DNA of 64,000 nt from Streptomyces sp. T39. Its GTDB lineage: Bacteria; Actinomycetota; Actinomycetes; Streptomycetales; Streptomycetaceae. Made by a program: the position numbers and the translations under genes. Location of the stretch: the NCBI RefSeq assembly GCF_008042045.1, contig NZ_RDBP01000050.1, positions 121,911 through 185,910 on the forward strand. Reading direction: 5' to 3'. The notes under the pieces are model-generated. The model searched no databases, was not told the DNA's origin, and was given only the letters and a program-made list of their open reading frames with translations. Of this stretch, positions 1-7,377 are shown one piece after another; the stretch's first letter is position 1, and the number at the start of each line of letters is the position of its first letter.

Positions 1-435
1 GTCGATGTCGTCGTCGAGCCGGGCGGTCTCGCCCTCGTACAGCCGGTGCAGGAACTGGCCCTGGACGCTGCCGTGGACGATCAGCAGATCGTCCCGCGTG
101 TCGGTGTCGAACACGTCGTTGCTGCCGACGACGAGATGCCCCGGTTGCTCGAAGAGGTCACCGACCTCGATCGTCACCTGGAACTCCGGGTGCCGGAACT
201 CCTGGGTGAGCCGGGTCCGCGGCCAGGACATCAGGATGCCGCCGGCCAGCGAGAGGGCGACGACGGCGAGGAACGTCGTGAGGCGCGGCAGGGAGCTCTG
301 CGGCCAGAACGCGAGGTACAGCTGGACGGCGCCGGACAGCAGACCGAACAGGACCGCGCAGGCGCGACCCGCCGTGGACAGGCCGAGACGGGTGCCGAAG
401 AGCAGCCGCGCCTGGTGTCCCGTCATCCGGCTCAT
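1..435 (-). CDS. thsA: Two-TM plus macro-domain effector, type II Thoeris ThsA-like (partial)
   Basis: Reading leftward from the ATG at 435, the frame stays open to the window edge, giving the first 145 residues of a longer protein. Hydrophobic segments at about residues 24-44 and 52-71 form a two-helix membrane anchor. From about residue 87 a beta-rich stretch begins with VTIEVGDLF and then VVGSNDVFDTD, which I read as the start of a macro-type ADP-ribose-binding domain. Its ATG overlaps the stop of the upstream TIR gene (ATGA), so the two are translationally coupled. In type II Thoeris a TIR protein makes a histidine-ADP-ribose signal and a TM-macro effector binds it and damages the membrane; the gene order here matches. 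The C-terminal half is outside the window, so the macro assignment rests on its first strands and on context. Confidence 0.72.
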   Translation of the reverse strand, partial: MSRMTGHQARLLFGTRLGLSTAGRACAVLFGLLSGAVQLYLAFWPQSSLPRLTTFLAVVALSLAGGILMSWPRTRLTQEFRHPEFQVTIEVGDLFEQPGHLVVGSNDVFDTDTRDDLLIVHGSVQGQFLHRLYEGETARLDDDID

Positions 436-1178
436 GCATGCCCCTCGTTGTCCATGGCCACGGCCGACGGCGGCGCGGGGCGTGACGCCTCCTCGTAGAC
501 GCCGGTGAACCTGGACCGGATCCTCGGCAGGCTGGTCTGTTCCTCGCGCAGCGCGGCGACGGTCTGTTCCAGATCGGTGATCCTGGTGATCTGCTCCCGC
601 ATGAGTGAGGTGAGGTCCTCCAGGATCTCCTCCGTGGACCGGCTCGGCAGCGCCTGCTCAGGAGTGTCCGCCGTCAGGTCGATCATGGCAAGGGCGTCGC
701 GCAGTTCGGGCCACACCTTCCTGAAGAGGCCGTCGACCCGGGTGTTGTCGGGGTGCCGGTTGGCCGACTCGCGCAGGACGGAGTTGATGGTCCTCACCAT
801 GTTCAGCACGTCCTCCTCGTCGTGTGCCCGGGTCGACTGGAACTGGCGCAGCGGACTGCTCGCCGCCTCCAGGTCGTCGTGGCTGCCCTCCAGCAGGAAG
901 GGCACGAGTTGGCCCTTGCGCTCGTCGACCTCCTTGGACAGGGCGCCCGATTCGAAGGTGATCCACGGGGCGTGCAGGTTCGCCCGGGTCACGCAGGCGA
1001 TGCCGAAGGAGCTCTCGTCGAGCTGCTTCTTGATCTCGTCCAGTCCGCGGGCGCCCTTCCTGATGCTGTCGGAGGAGACGAAAGGCTCGATCTCGTCGCT
1101 GAAGTAGCGCAGCCACGACGCGAGCCGTTCGGCGCAGGTCCGGGACGGCAGTCCGGACCAGCTCAGGAAGATCTTCAT
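432..1178 (-). CDS. thsB: TIR-domain protein, type II Thoeris ThsB-like
   Basis: This 248-residue protein opens with MKIFLSWSG, the first TIR beta strand. It continues with an SSDSIRKGAR loop and the WITFESGAL segment, whose Glu76 sits where the catalytic glutamate of NADase TIR domains lies. After the TIR domain (about residues 1-150) comes a helical tail with a coiled-coil-like stretch near 185-215. The ATG at 1178 is chosen because GGGGGCG lies just upstream; an earlier in-frame ATG at 1196 has no better site and would add six residues. The stop overlaps the start of the TM-macro gene. By analogy with type II Thoeris it would sense phage infection and convert NAD+ to a histidine-ADP-ribose messenger. 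The role is inferred from family and pairing. Confidence 0.82.
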   Translation of the reverse strand: MKIFLSWSGLPSRTCAERLASWLRYFSDEIEPFVSSDSIRKGARGLDEIKKQLDESSFGIACVTRANLHAPWITFESGALSKEVDERKGQLVPFLLEGSHDDLEAASSPLRQFQSTRAHDEEDVLNMVRTINSVLRESANRHPDNTRVDGLFRKVWPELRDALAMIDLTADTPEQALPSRSTEEILEDLTSLMREQITRITDLEQTVAALREEQTSLPRIRSRFTGVYEEASRPAPPSAVAMDNEGHA

Positions 1179-1375
1179 ATGACGCCCCCGCATCACACTT
1201 CACCGTGCGCATCGTCCCGACACAAGCCAACTTCCCATGCCGCGCGCCGACTAGCCCTTCGGCCGCCACGATTTTCCCGCCGCCCCGCGGACGGGCCCGG
1301 TCCGCCCCGAGCGGGCCGCCCCGAGGAGGCCGGCGCGACATGTTCAGGGGCGGGGCGCGGCCGGCGGTCCGGAGG

Positions 1376-2278
1376 TCAGGCGCGGCGGGCTGCCCAGACG
1401 GTGCGCTCGGTGCGTACCACCAGGTCGTCGCGGTGCAGGAGGCTGTGCCTGCTGCCGACGTCCAACAGTTCGTCGAGGGCGGCGAGGTCCTCCGGGTCGA
1501 GTGCGGGTGCGGCGGCGCCGCGGATGCGTCGCAGTGTGCCGTGGGCGTAACGGCCGATGGCCTCGCTCCGGTTGCCCTCGATGCCGACGGTGACGGTGTA
1601 CTCGTCCTCGACGGCGAACCCGGCGGCGGTCAGCATCGGCCCCCAGTCGGCACCGCGGTGCGGGACGTGTTCGGCGTGGAAACCGTCGGTCGCCCGGTGG
1701 ATGCGCTCCTCGAGTCCCGGCCGGCCCTGGGGAGCGTCGGGGGGCAGGAAGCGCGGAAAGCCGTCCAGTTCGACGACGGCGAACAGCCCGCCCGGCACGA
1801 GGAGTTCGTGGACCGTGCGCAGCGTGCGGTCGGGGTGGGCCATGTGGTGCATCGACGCGGAGGCCCACACCAGGTCCGGTGTCCCGAGGTCGGGCCAGTC
1901 GCCGGCGTCGAGGTCGGCCTGTACGGTGCGCACGCGGTCCGGGACGCCGCGGGCGCACGCCTTCTCGCGCAGGAGCTGCAGGTGACCGGCCGAAGCGTCG
2001 ACCGCGGTGACGTGTGCCTCGGGGAAGCGCTCGAGGAGCGCGAAGGTGCCCGCACCGGTGCCGCAGCCCAGGTCCACGATCCGGCGTGGTTCGGCATTCA
2101 GCGGCAGCCGGGCGGTGATGGACGCGATGTGCTCGGCGAGGACCTCGGCGTCCAGGTCGAGGATCTCCGCCTGTCCGCCGTCGGCGTCCAGCGGATGGCC
2201 GCCAGGACCACCGCCGTGGCCGTGCCCGTGGTGGTGGCCACTGTCGCCGTGGGACGTGTGCTGGTGTGCGTGGGTCAT
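1376..2278 (-). CDS. Class I SAM-dependent methyltransferase with His-rich N-terminus
   Basis: A 300-residue cytosolic methyltransferase. The SAM-binding motif DLGCGTGAG lies near residue 70, followed by an acidic loop (VTAVDAS) and a SASMHHMAHPD segment typical of ubiquinone/arsenite-type small-molecule methyltransferases. The first 28 residues are unusual, with repeated His and Gly (HGDSGHHHGHGHGGG), a possible metal-binding tail. The substrate cannot be told from sequence. The gene lies downstream of, and co-oriented with, the XRE-cupin regulator gene. Two perfect palindromes lie just upstream of its ATG, so it is probably the regulator's target. Confidence 0.85.
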   Translation of the reverse strand: MTHAHQHTSHGDSGHHHGHGHGGGPGGHPLDADGGQAEILDLDAEVLAEHIASITARLPLNAEPRRIVDLGCGTGAGTFALLERFPEAHVTAVDASAGHLQLLREKACARGVPDRVRTVQADLDAGDWPDLGTPDLVWASASMHHMAHPDRTLRTVHELLVPGGLFAVVELDGFPRFLPPDAPQGRPGLEERIHRATDGFHAEHVPHRGADWGPMLTAAGFAVEDEYTVTVGIEGNRSEAIGRYAHGTLRRIRGAAAPALDPEDLAALDELLDVGSRHSLLHRDDLVVRTERTVWAARRA

Positions 2279-2300
2279 GGCTCCACCGTAGAGCCGTCAT

Positions 2301-2335
2301 GCGCCTGGCGCACAGGCGCTTGCGTCTTACGCAAG
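2301..2335. promoter_or_regulatory. Two adjacent palindromes upstream of the methyltransferase
   Basis: Two perfect inverted repeats lie side by side 23-57 bases upstream of the methyltransferase ATG. GCGCCTG/CAGGCGC has a 5-base spacer (2301-2319), and CTTGCGT/ACGCAAG has a 3-base spacer (2319-2335). Another CTTGCGT lies at 3009-3015 at the start of the XRE-cupin gene, with a related TCGCAAG near 3040. The repeated element suggests an operator read by that regulator, controlling both itself and the methyltransferase. This is inference. Confidence 0.5.
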
Positions 2336-2409
2336 GAGATGGCCCGGCGCGCTGCCCGCGACGCAAGTCCGCACCGCCGCACGGGACGCTCGCCACCGGA
2401 GGGAGCCGC

Positions 2410-3018
2410 CTACGCGCCGGGCCCCTGGGCGCCGTCGGGTTCGTCGTGGCCGGCGGCCGGGTCACGCCGGTGGCCGCGCCGGGCGTCGCGGTCGAAGATG
2501 CCCATGATCTCGCACGGGCCGCCCTCGGCTCCGATCGCGTGCGGCATCATCGTCGGGAACTCGGCGGCCTGATTGGTCTCGATGCGGAACCGGCGGTGGC
2601 CGAGCATGAGGATGGCGGTGCCGGAGAGCACGACGAGCCATTCGCGGCCGGGGTGGGCGCGCATCCGGGCGGGATTGTCGGGCGGCGGTTCGGTCATGCG
2701 CTGACGCGTGACACTCATACCGGGGTCGCCCTTCACGGGCCAGCGCATCAGGCCGTGGGCGCCGTCGATCACCGGGCTGACGACGACGTCGTCGGCAGCG
2801 TTCTCCACGAGCTGGTCCAAGGTGGTGTCCAGAGCGCGGGCGAGGGTGACGAGCTGATCCAGCGCGAGGCGCCGCCGCCCGTTCTCGATCCGGCTCAGCG
2901 AGGACTGGCTGAGGTGGGCGCGGGTGGCCAGTTCCTCCAGCGACCAGCCCTGCGCGACGCGCAGCGCGCGGATCCGTTTGCGTACGAGGCTGTCCAGCGC
3001 TCCATCGTCTTGCGTCAT
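2410..3018 (-). CDS. XRE-family transcriptional regulator with C-terminal cupin domain
   Basis: A 202-residue regulator. Residues about 13-67 form an XRE helix-turn-helix (RKRIRALRVAQGWSLEELA, then SQSSLSRIENGRR). Residues about 110-185 form a small cupin barrel (HPGREWLVVLSGTA, then FPTMMPHAIGAEGG). This fold is common in actinobacterial sensors whose cupin half binds a small ligand. The start MTQDDG at 3018 is preferred over upstream in-frame starts because the HTH begins soon after it; an ATG at 3024 is an equal alternative. The methyltransferase gene follows 131 bases downstream on the same strand. CTTGCGT half-sites near both starts fit autoregulation. Confidence 0.85.
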   Translation of the reverse strand: MTQDDGALDSLVRKRIRALRVAQGWSLEELATRAHLSQSSLSRIENGRRRLALDQLVTLARALDTTLDQLVENAADDVVVSPVIDGAHGLMRWPVKGDPGMSVTRQRMTEPPPDNPARMRAHPGREWLVVLSGTAILMLGHRRFRIETNQAAEFPTMMPHAIGAEGGPCEIMGIFDRDARRGHRRDPAAGHDEPDGAQGPGA

Positions 3019-3209
3019 GAGCATCAGCCTATGTCTGCATCGCAAGGCCGGTCGGCGTCCCGGGCGAGGGGCGCCGCCCTCGTCCACACCCTCGGCCGGC
3101 CCCGTCGGCCGGAGCACCCCACCCCGGCGGGCTGTGTACGACGGCGCCGTCGGGCCTCGTGCCAAGCCGACCGCCGACAACCGTACGGAACACCTCTCGC
3201 CCGGACGCT

Positions 3210-3818
3210 TCAGCGCCCGCGCCGGTGGAGCACCCCGACGAGGGCGGCGAGATCGGCGGCGCCGGCGGGGTCGTCGGCGTAGCGGGTGGTCTGGAGAGGA
3301 CCGACCTCACGCAGCACGACGCCCTCCCGCGCGAGGACATGGACCAGGGTCAACAGCGCGGCGCGGGCGTTGCCGTCGGCGAAGGGGTGGAAGAAGGCCA
3401 CATCGAGGTAGGCACGGGCAGCGCGGGCGGCCAGGGGGATGTGGGGGTCGGTCGTCTCGCGCAGGCAGGAATCGAAGTCGGCCCGCGTGTGAGGGGTCAG
3501 GCCGTAGCGTTCACGCCCGCCCTTGGCGTAGGCGTCGCTCACGCGGAACGGCGCCTCCGTCGCCGCGAGGACTTCGCGCTGCCAACCGGCCAGCACGGCG
3601 AAGTCCAGCGGGGTGCGGCGTGCGGCGTCCTCCCGGGCCAGGGCGTGCGCGGCGAGCAGACGCTCGGCGCGCATCGGATCGCGCCGCCGCACCGGCCCCT
3701 CGCACCACGCCCGGAACCCGTCGCGGCCGGGCGGGATCCGCCGCAGTACCGGCGCGTCGTGCCAGTCGGCCCGACGGCGCACGCGCAGCCAGACCGAGAG
3801 GCTGTCAGCAGCGGTCAT
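3210..3818 (-). CDS. Fic-domain protein (Doc/Fic-like AMP transferase)
   Basis: A 202-residue protein with the Fic core HPFADGNAR (His144 to Arg152). The catalytic His, the acidic Asp and the anion-binding Gly-Asn are present, but the usual second Gly is Ala, as in several actinobacterial Fic proteins. Fic domains transfer AMP or other nucleotide groups to protein hydroxyls and may act as toxins, for example Doc. The ATG at 3818 lies inside the 3' end of the upstream gene (14-base overlap), so the two are cotranslated. No (S/T)xxxE(G/N) inhibitory helix was clear, which leaves the partner as a possible regulator or antitoxin. That role is inference. Confidence 0.83.
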   Translation of the reverse strand: MTAADSLSVWLRVRRRADWHDAPVLRRIPPGRDGFRAWCEGPVRRRDPMRAERLLAAHALAREDAARRTPLDFAVLAGWQREVLAATEAPFRVSDAYAKGGRERYGLTPHTRADFDSCLRETTDPHIPLAARAARAYLDVAFFHPFADGNARAALLTLVHVLAREGVVLREVGPLQTTRYADDPAGAADLAALVGVLHRRGR

Positions 3819-4527
3819 GGAGATCCTCCAGAGCCGCCCTGTCGCGGTGATCGCGGTAGGGGGCGTGGCCGGTGAGGCCGACGGCGAGGTCTTCACCGAC
3901 GGATTCGATCAGCGACGGCTCCGGGGCGACCCAGCTCTCGAACCGGCCACCGATCGCGCTCTCCACCGCTCGTGCGGCGTCGGCCCGGCCCATGCCGGTA
4001 CTGGTGAGGAACCAGCTCAGGACGATCGAGGCCTGGCCGTGCCAGCCGCCCTCCGCGCCGGAGTCCAGCGCGTGGGTCACGAGGCGGACACAGGCCCGCT
4101 CCAGGTGCCAGCTGCGGTCCTCGGGCGAGGCGGCCGGCGGCGGCGCCAGTTCGCCGAAGCGCCGGGCCGTTCGCTCCAGCCACTGCCGCCACTCCAGCAG
4201 TGCCGATACGACGCGTCCCGCCGTCTCGTCGGGGGTGGTCACCGAACTCGGCCCGCCGCCCCAGTGACCGATGGGCCCGCCGTCGCGGTAGCACCAGTTC
4301 CATCCCCAGGCCCAGGTGCCGTACCGCTCCCGGATGATCCCGTCCACCTGACGTTCGCACCAGTGCTCGCCCTGCCACCAGCCGGCCATGCCGGAGAGCA
4401 CGGGTGGCACCCACTCGCGGACCAGCGAGCGGAAGTGGGCCTCCTCGACGTCGTCCCAGACGAACGCGTGGCGGGCCGGGTCGAGTTCATCCCAGTTCCG
4501 GATGCCCTCGTAGGTGAGGGGCGGCAC
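3805..4527 (-). CDS. Hypothetical Trp-rich protein overlapping the Fic gene
   Basis: A 240-residue protein I do not recognise. It is rich in aromatic residues in its first half (WAWGWNWCYRDGG near residue 70) and helical in its second half. No signal peptide or membrane segment is visible. GTG at 4527 is the first plausible start after an in-frame stop at about 4570; no strong ribosome site is seen. Its last 14 bases overlap the Fic gene, the arrangement expected of a translationally coupled pair. It could be a partner, substrate or neutraliser of the Fic protein, but nothing in the sequence proves this. Confidence 0.7.
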   Translation of the reverse strand: MPPLTYEGIRNWDELDPARHAFVWDDVEEAHFRSLVREWVPPVLSGMAGWWQGEHWCERQVDGIIRERYGTWAWGWNWCYRDGGPIGHWGGGPSSVTTPDETAGRVVSALLEWRQWLERTARRFGELAPPPAASPEDRSWHLERACVRLVTHALDSGAEGGWHGQASIVLSWFLTSTGMGRADAARAVESAIGGRFESWVAPEPSLIESVGEDLAVGLTGHAPYRDHRDRAALEDLHDRC

Positions 4528-4677
4528 ACGGTTCTCGGGGAAGGACGACGTGTCACGGTTGTACGTCAGCGCAGGTCACTCTTCCTGTCCGATGTGATCG
4601 ACCCACCAGTGTCGGCTCCCGTCCCCTGGGACCGCGAGCGGTTTTCCCGGCCCGCAGCGTTGCCGGGTGCACCGGAT

Positions 4678-5547
4678 TCAGGCGCCCCCGCGCCCGCTGC
4701 GCACGACGGACCGGCCCGAACCGCGGGCGGTCAGCGCCCTCGACGGCGCGGGACGGGGCTCCGTCGTGGGCAGGCACCGGCCGGAGGCCGCCGGCCGGGG
4801 CTGTGCGACGAGTGCGGCCGGCTCGTCGAGGTGGGCGGCCGCCGTCCGCCATGCGCTGGTGACGGCGGTACGGGCCAGCGTCGTGGCGACGGCGCTGCCG
4901 CCGGTCAGCACGACCGGGGCAGCCACGTGGACGTGGAACTCGGGACGGCGCAGCGGAGACGTGACGAGTCCCGCGATCTGCTTGACGGTGCCGCCCGACG
5001 TGACGCGGCGGGCCCCGGCCTGGCCGACGGGCACGACGGGAGCGCCGGTGCGCTCGGCGAGGCGGGCCAGGCCGGTGCGGAAGTCGCCGGGAGGTGCCTC
5101 CGCGGCGTCCCTGCGGCGGGGCAGGCCGCCCTCGGCGTAGATGAGCAGGTGCCGGCCCTGCTCGAGGGCGCGAGCGGCCACGTCGAGCGCGGCCGAGGCG
5201 TGCCGGTCGCCCCGGTGGACGGGGATGTGTCCTTCGCGGGTGAGGCGGCGGCCGAGCACGGGCACCCGCCACAGGCCGGCGGTGGCCATGACGACCGGTT
5301 CGACGCCCAGGCGGTGCAGTGCGGCGATCACGATGGCGGGGTCGGCGAGCGAGGTGTGATTGGCGGCGAGGATGCTGCCCGGTGCGAGGTCGCAGTCGGG
5401 ATGAGTGGTCACGGTGAGGCGGCCGAAGGCGGGGACCAGGACGTCGGCGAGGCGGCTGAGCACGGGCGTTCTCCAGAGGTCGACGGTGCTGACCTCATCC
5501 TTGGCGACGGAGGCCCCCCGGACCTGAGGCCGCGTACTCATCCGCAT
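4678..5547 (-). CDS. 1-acyl-sn-glycerol-3-phosphate acyltransferase (PlsC family)
   Basis: A 289-residue PlsC-type acyltransferase. The catalytic NHxxxxD box is NHTSLAD (His64, Asp69), and the substrate-binding block reads IYAEGGLPRR, a variant of the usual FPEGTRS. It would transfer an acyl chain to lysophosphatidate or a related lipid at the membrane. The start at 5547 (MRMST) follows the poorly conserved Gly/Pro-rich codons upstream; the ATG two codons later is equally possible. The C-terminal 50 residues are Pro/Arg-rich and look disordered. It is divergent from the oxidoreductase at 5697 and about 150 bases upstream of the Fic partner gene. Confidence 0.8.
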   Translation of the reverse strand: MRMSTRPQVRGASVAKDEVSTVDLWRTPVLSRLADVLVPAFGRLTVTTHPDCDLAPGSILAANHTSLADPAIVIAALHRLGVEPVVMATAGLWRVPVLGRRLTREGHIPVHRGDRHASAALDVAARALEQGRHLLIYAEGGLPRRRDAAEAPPGDFRTGLARLAERTGAPVVPVGQAGARRVTSGGTVKQIAGLVTSPLRRPEFHVHVAAPVVLTGGSAVATTLARTAVTSAWRTAAAHLDEPAALVAQPRPAASGRCLPTTEPRPAPSRALTARGSGRSVVRSGRGGA

Positions 5548-5696
5548 GGTTCGCCGTACGGGGGTTGCGTCCGGCGGTACGTCGGCGCGCGGCCCGGAAG
5601 GTGCCGGTGGCCCCGGCTCGTCGCATCGTTCCGGGCCGGGGCGTGGGGGCCGCCGGCCGGGGCGTGGGGCACCCTCCACGGGGTAGGGCGCCCGGA

Positions 5697-6452
5697 ATGG
5701 AGATTCTCTGGCTTTCCGCCCACCCCGAACCCGCTTCCCTCACCGCGCACCTCTCACGAGAGGGTGTCCGTGCGGCCCGCGCGTTGGGACACACGGTCAC
5801 CGAATCCGATCTCTACGCCATGGGCTGGGATCCCGTCGTCACCGCCGCCGACTACCCGGACCACACCGGCCGCCTCCTCGTCGCCGACGCCTCGCACGAG
5901 GCGCTCGTCTCGGGCCGCATCGCCCCGGAGGTCCGCGCCGAGCAGGAGAAGCTGCTCCGTGCCGACGCGCTGGTGGTCCAGTTCCCGCTCTGGTGGTACG
6001 GCCCGCCGGCGATCCTCAAGGGCTGGTTCGACCGCGTCCTCGTCAAGGGCCTCGGTTACGGCACGGGGGAACGCTACGGAGCCGGCGCGCTCGCCGGGAA
6101 GCGGGCGCTGACCGTGGTCACCGCCGGGGCGCGGGGCACGTCGATGGCGCCCCGGGGCATCCACGGCTCGCTGTCGCAGATCCTCTGGCCGCTGCTGCAC
6201 GGCACCTACTTCTACACGGGCATGGCGGCTCTGGAGCCCCTGCTCGTCCCCTCCGCCGACCGCGCCGACGAGGGTCACGCGGCCGAGGCGGCGGACCGGC
6301 TGGCGGCCCGCCTCGCCACCCTCTTCACCGAGGACCCGCTGCCCTACCGCAGCGAGAGCGGCGGCGACTACGACGAGGACCTGGTCCTGCGTCCGCACAT
6401 CGCCCCGGGCGAGACGGGTCTGGAGGCGCACGAAGCAGCCCGCCGGGGGTGA
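5697..6452 (+). CDS. NAD(P)H oxidoreductase, flavodoxin-like fold (MdaB/KefF type)
   Basis: A 251-residue FMN/FAD-dependent NAD(P)H:quinone oxidoreductase-like protein. It opens with a flavodoxin-like strand-loop (ILWLSAHPEPASLTA) that binds the flavin phosphate. It then has the family signature VVQFPLWWYGPPAILKGWFD and a later YTGM loop. Such enzymes carry out two-electron reduction of quinones or act with KefC-type transporters; no transporter gene is adjacent. ATG at 5697 places the flavin loop at the very N-terminus as in homologues. It is divergent from the PlsC gene, with a 149-base shared promoter region. Confidence 0.85.
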   Translation: MEILWLSAHPEPASLTAHLSREGVRAARALGHTVTESDLYAMGWDPVVTAADYPDHTGRLLVADASHEALVSGRIAPEVRAEQEKLLRADALVVQFPLWWYGPPAILKGWFDRVLVKGLGYGTGERYGAGALAGKRALTVVTAGARGTSMAPRGIHGSLSQILWPLLHGTYFYTGMAALEPLLVPSADRADEGHAAEAADRLAARLATLFTEDPLPYRSESGGDYDEDLVLRPHIAPGETGLEAHEAARRG

Positions 6453-6547
6453 CGCGGGGCAGAAGGCGCCTCCCGCCGCGATGAGTTCGGGTGCCGGGAC
6501 CGGTCTGCACCACCGAAGGTCACTCTCGATTCGGCTCCGGAGGAACG

Positions 6548-7210
6548 GTGAAGTTCTTGCTCACGTCGGGCGGCGTCACGAACCCGAGCATTCACGCGGC
6601 GCTGGAGGAACTGCTCGGCAAGCCGGTCGCCGAGTGCCACGCCCTGTGCATTCCGACAGCGCAGTGGGGCCACCCGATGTGCGGTCCGGCGTCGGTGCGG
6701 GGCTTCGTCGCCGCCGAGCCGGCGTGGCGGCACTTCTCCGGCCTGGGATGGGCATCGCTCGGTGTACTCGAACTCACCGCACTGCCCTCCATGGGCACCG
6801 AGCGGTGGGTGCCCTGGGTCCAGGAGGCCGACGTGCTCCTCGTCGACGGCGGCGACGCCACCTACCTGTGCCACTGGATGCGGGAGTCAGGGCTGGCCGA
6901 TCTCCTGCCGTCGCTGCCGGACACGGTCTGGGTGGGGGTGAGCGCCGGCAGCATGGTGGTGACCCCGAGGATCGGCCCGTACTTCGTCGAGTGGCCGTCG
7001 GCACAGGACGACCGCACCCTCGGGATCGTCGGCTTCTCCCTCTTCCCTCACCTGAACGCGTGGCCGGGGAACATGCCGGCCGATGCGGAGCGGTGGGCGG
7101 CCGGTCTCGGTGTCCCGGCCTACGCCATCGACGAGCAGACGGCCGTCAAGGTCGTCGACGGCACGGTCGAGGTGGTCTCCGAAGGACAGTGGACCGGTTT
7201 CGGCTGGTAG
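6548..7210 (+). CDS. Peptidase E-like (S51) family protein
   Basis: A 220-residue protein of the class-I glutamine-amidotransferase-like fold. The nucleophile elbow is GVSAGSM, the S51 signature with Ser, preceded by LLVDGGDATYL, which matches the conserved GGxxxxL block of peptidase E and cyanophycinase-like proteins. It would act on Asp-X dipeptides or related substrates in the cytosol. The start is the GTG at 6548 (VKFLLTSGG), preceded by GGAGGAAC; an ATG further upstream would place a non-family leader before it. A hairpin terminator follows the gene. Confidence 0.8.
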   Translation: MKFLLTSGGVTNPSIHAALEELLGKPVAECHALCIPTAQWGHPMCGPASVRGFVAAEPAWRHFSGLGWASLGVLELTALPSMGTERWVPWVQEADVLLVDGGDATYLCHWMRESGLADLLPSLPDTVWVGVSAGSMVVTPRIGPYFVEWPSAQDDRTLGIVGFSLFPHLNAWPGNMPADAERWAAGLGVPAYAIDEQTAVKVVDGTVEVVSEGQWTGFGW

Positions 7211-7223
7211 CCGCCTGGCGTTG

Positions 7224-7243
7224 CCCCGGTCCGGGCACCGGGG
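7224..7243 (+). terminator. Hairpin after the peptidase E-like gene
   Basis: CCCCGGT and ACCGGGG form a perfect 7-base stem around a 6-base loop, 14 bases after the stop codon. No T tract follows, as is usual in high-GC actinomycetes. Confidence 0.5.
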
Positions 7244-7377
7244 TGTGCGTGGCGGTGCGTCGCGCGTCTTCTCGTCGTCCGGACCGGCGGGATCGGGCTC
7301 GCCGTTCGGCCGTCGGTCCGTCGCGGGGAGACCGACGTGTCCGTGCCCCGCGCTGGGAAGGCCCTACGCTGGCCGTC

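Noticed and set aside
158..439. A 93-codon minus-strand frame starting at 439
   Set aside because: It is out of frame with the TM-macro gene starting at 435; its Arg/Pro-rich composition is typical of a shadow frame.
6481..7377. A long forward frame continuous with the phosphotransferase from 6481
   Set aside because: The first 300 codons are an Arg/Gly-rich shadow of the peptidase E-like gene; the real start is 7378.
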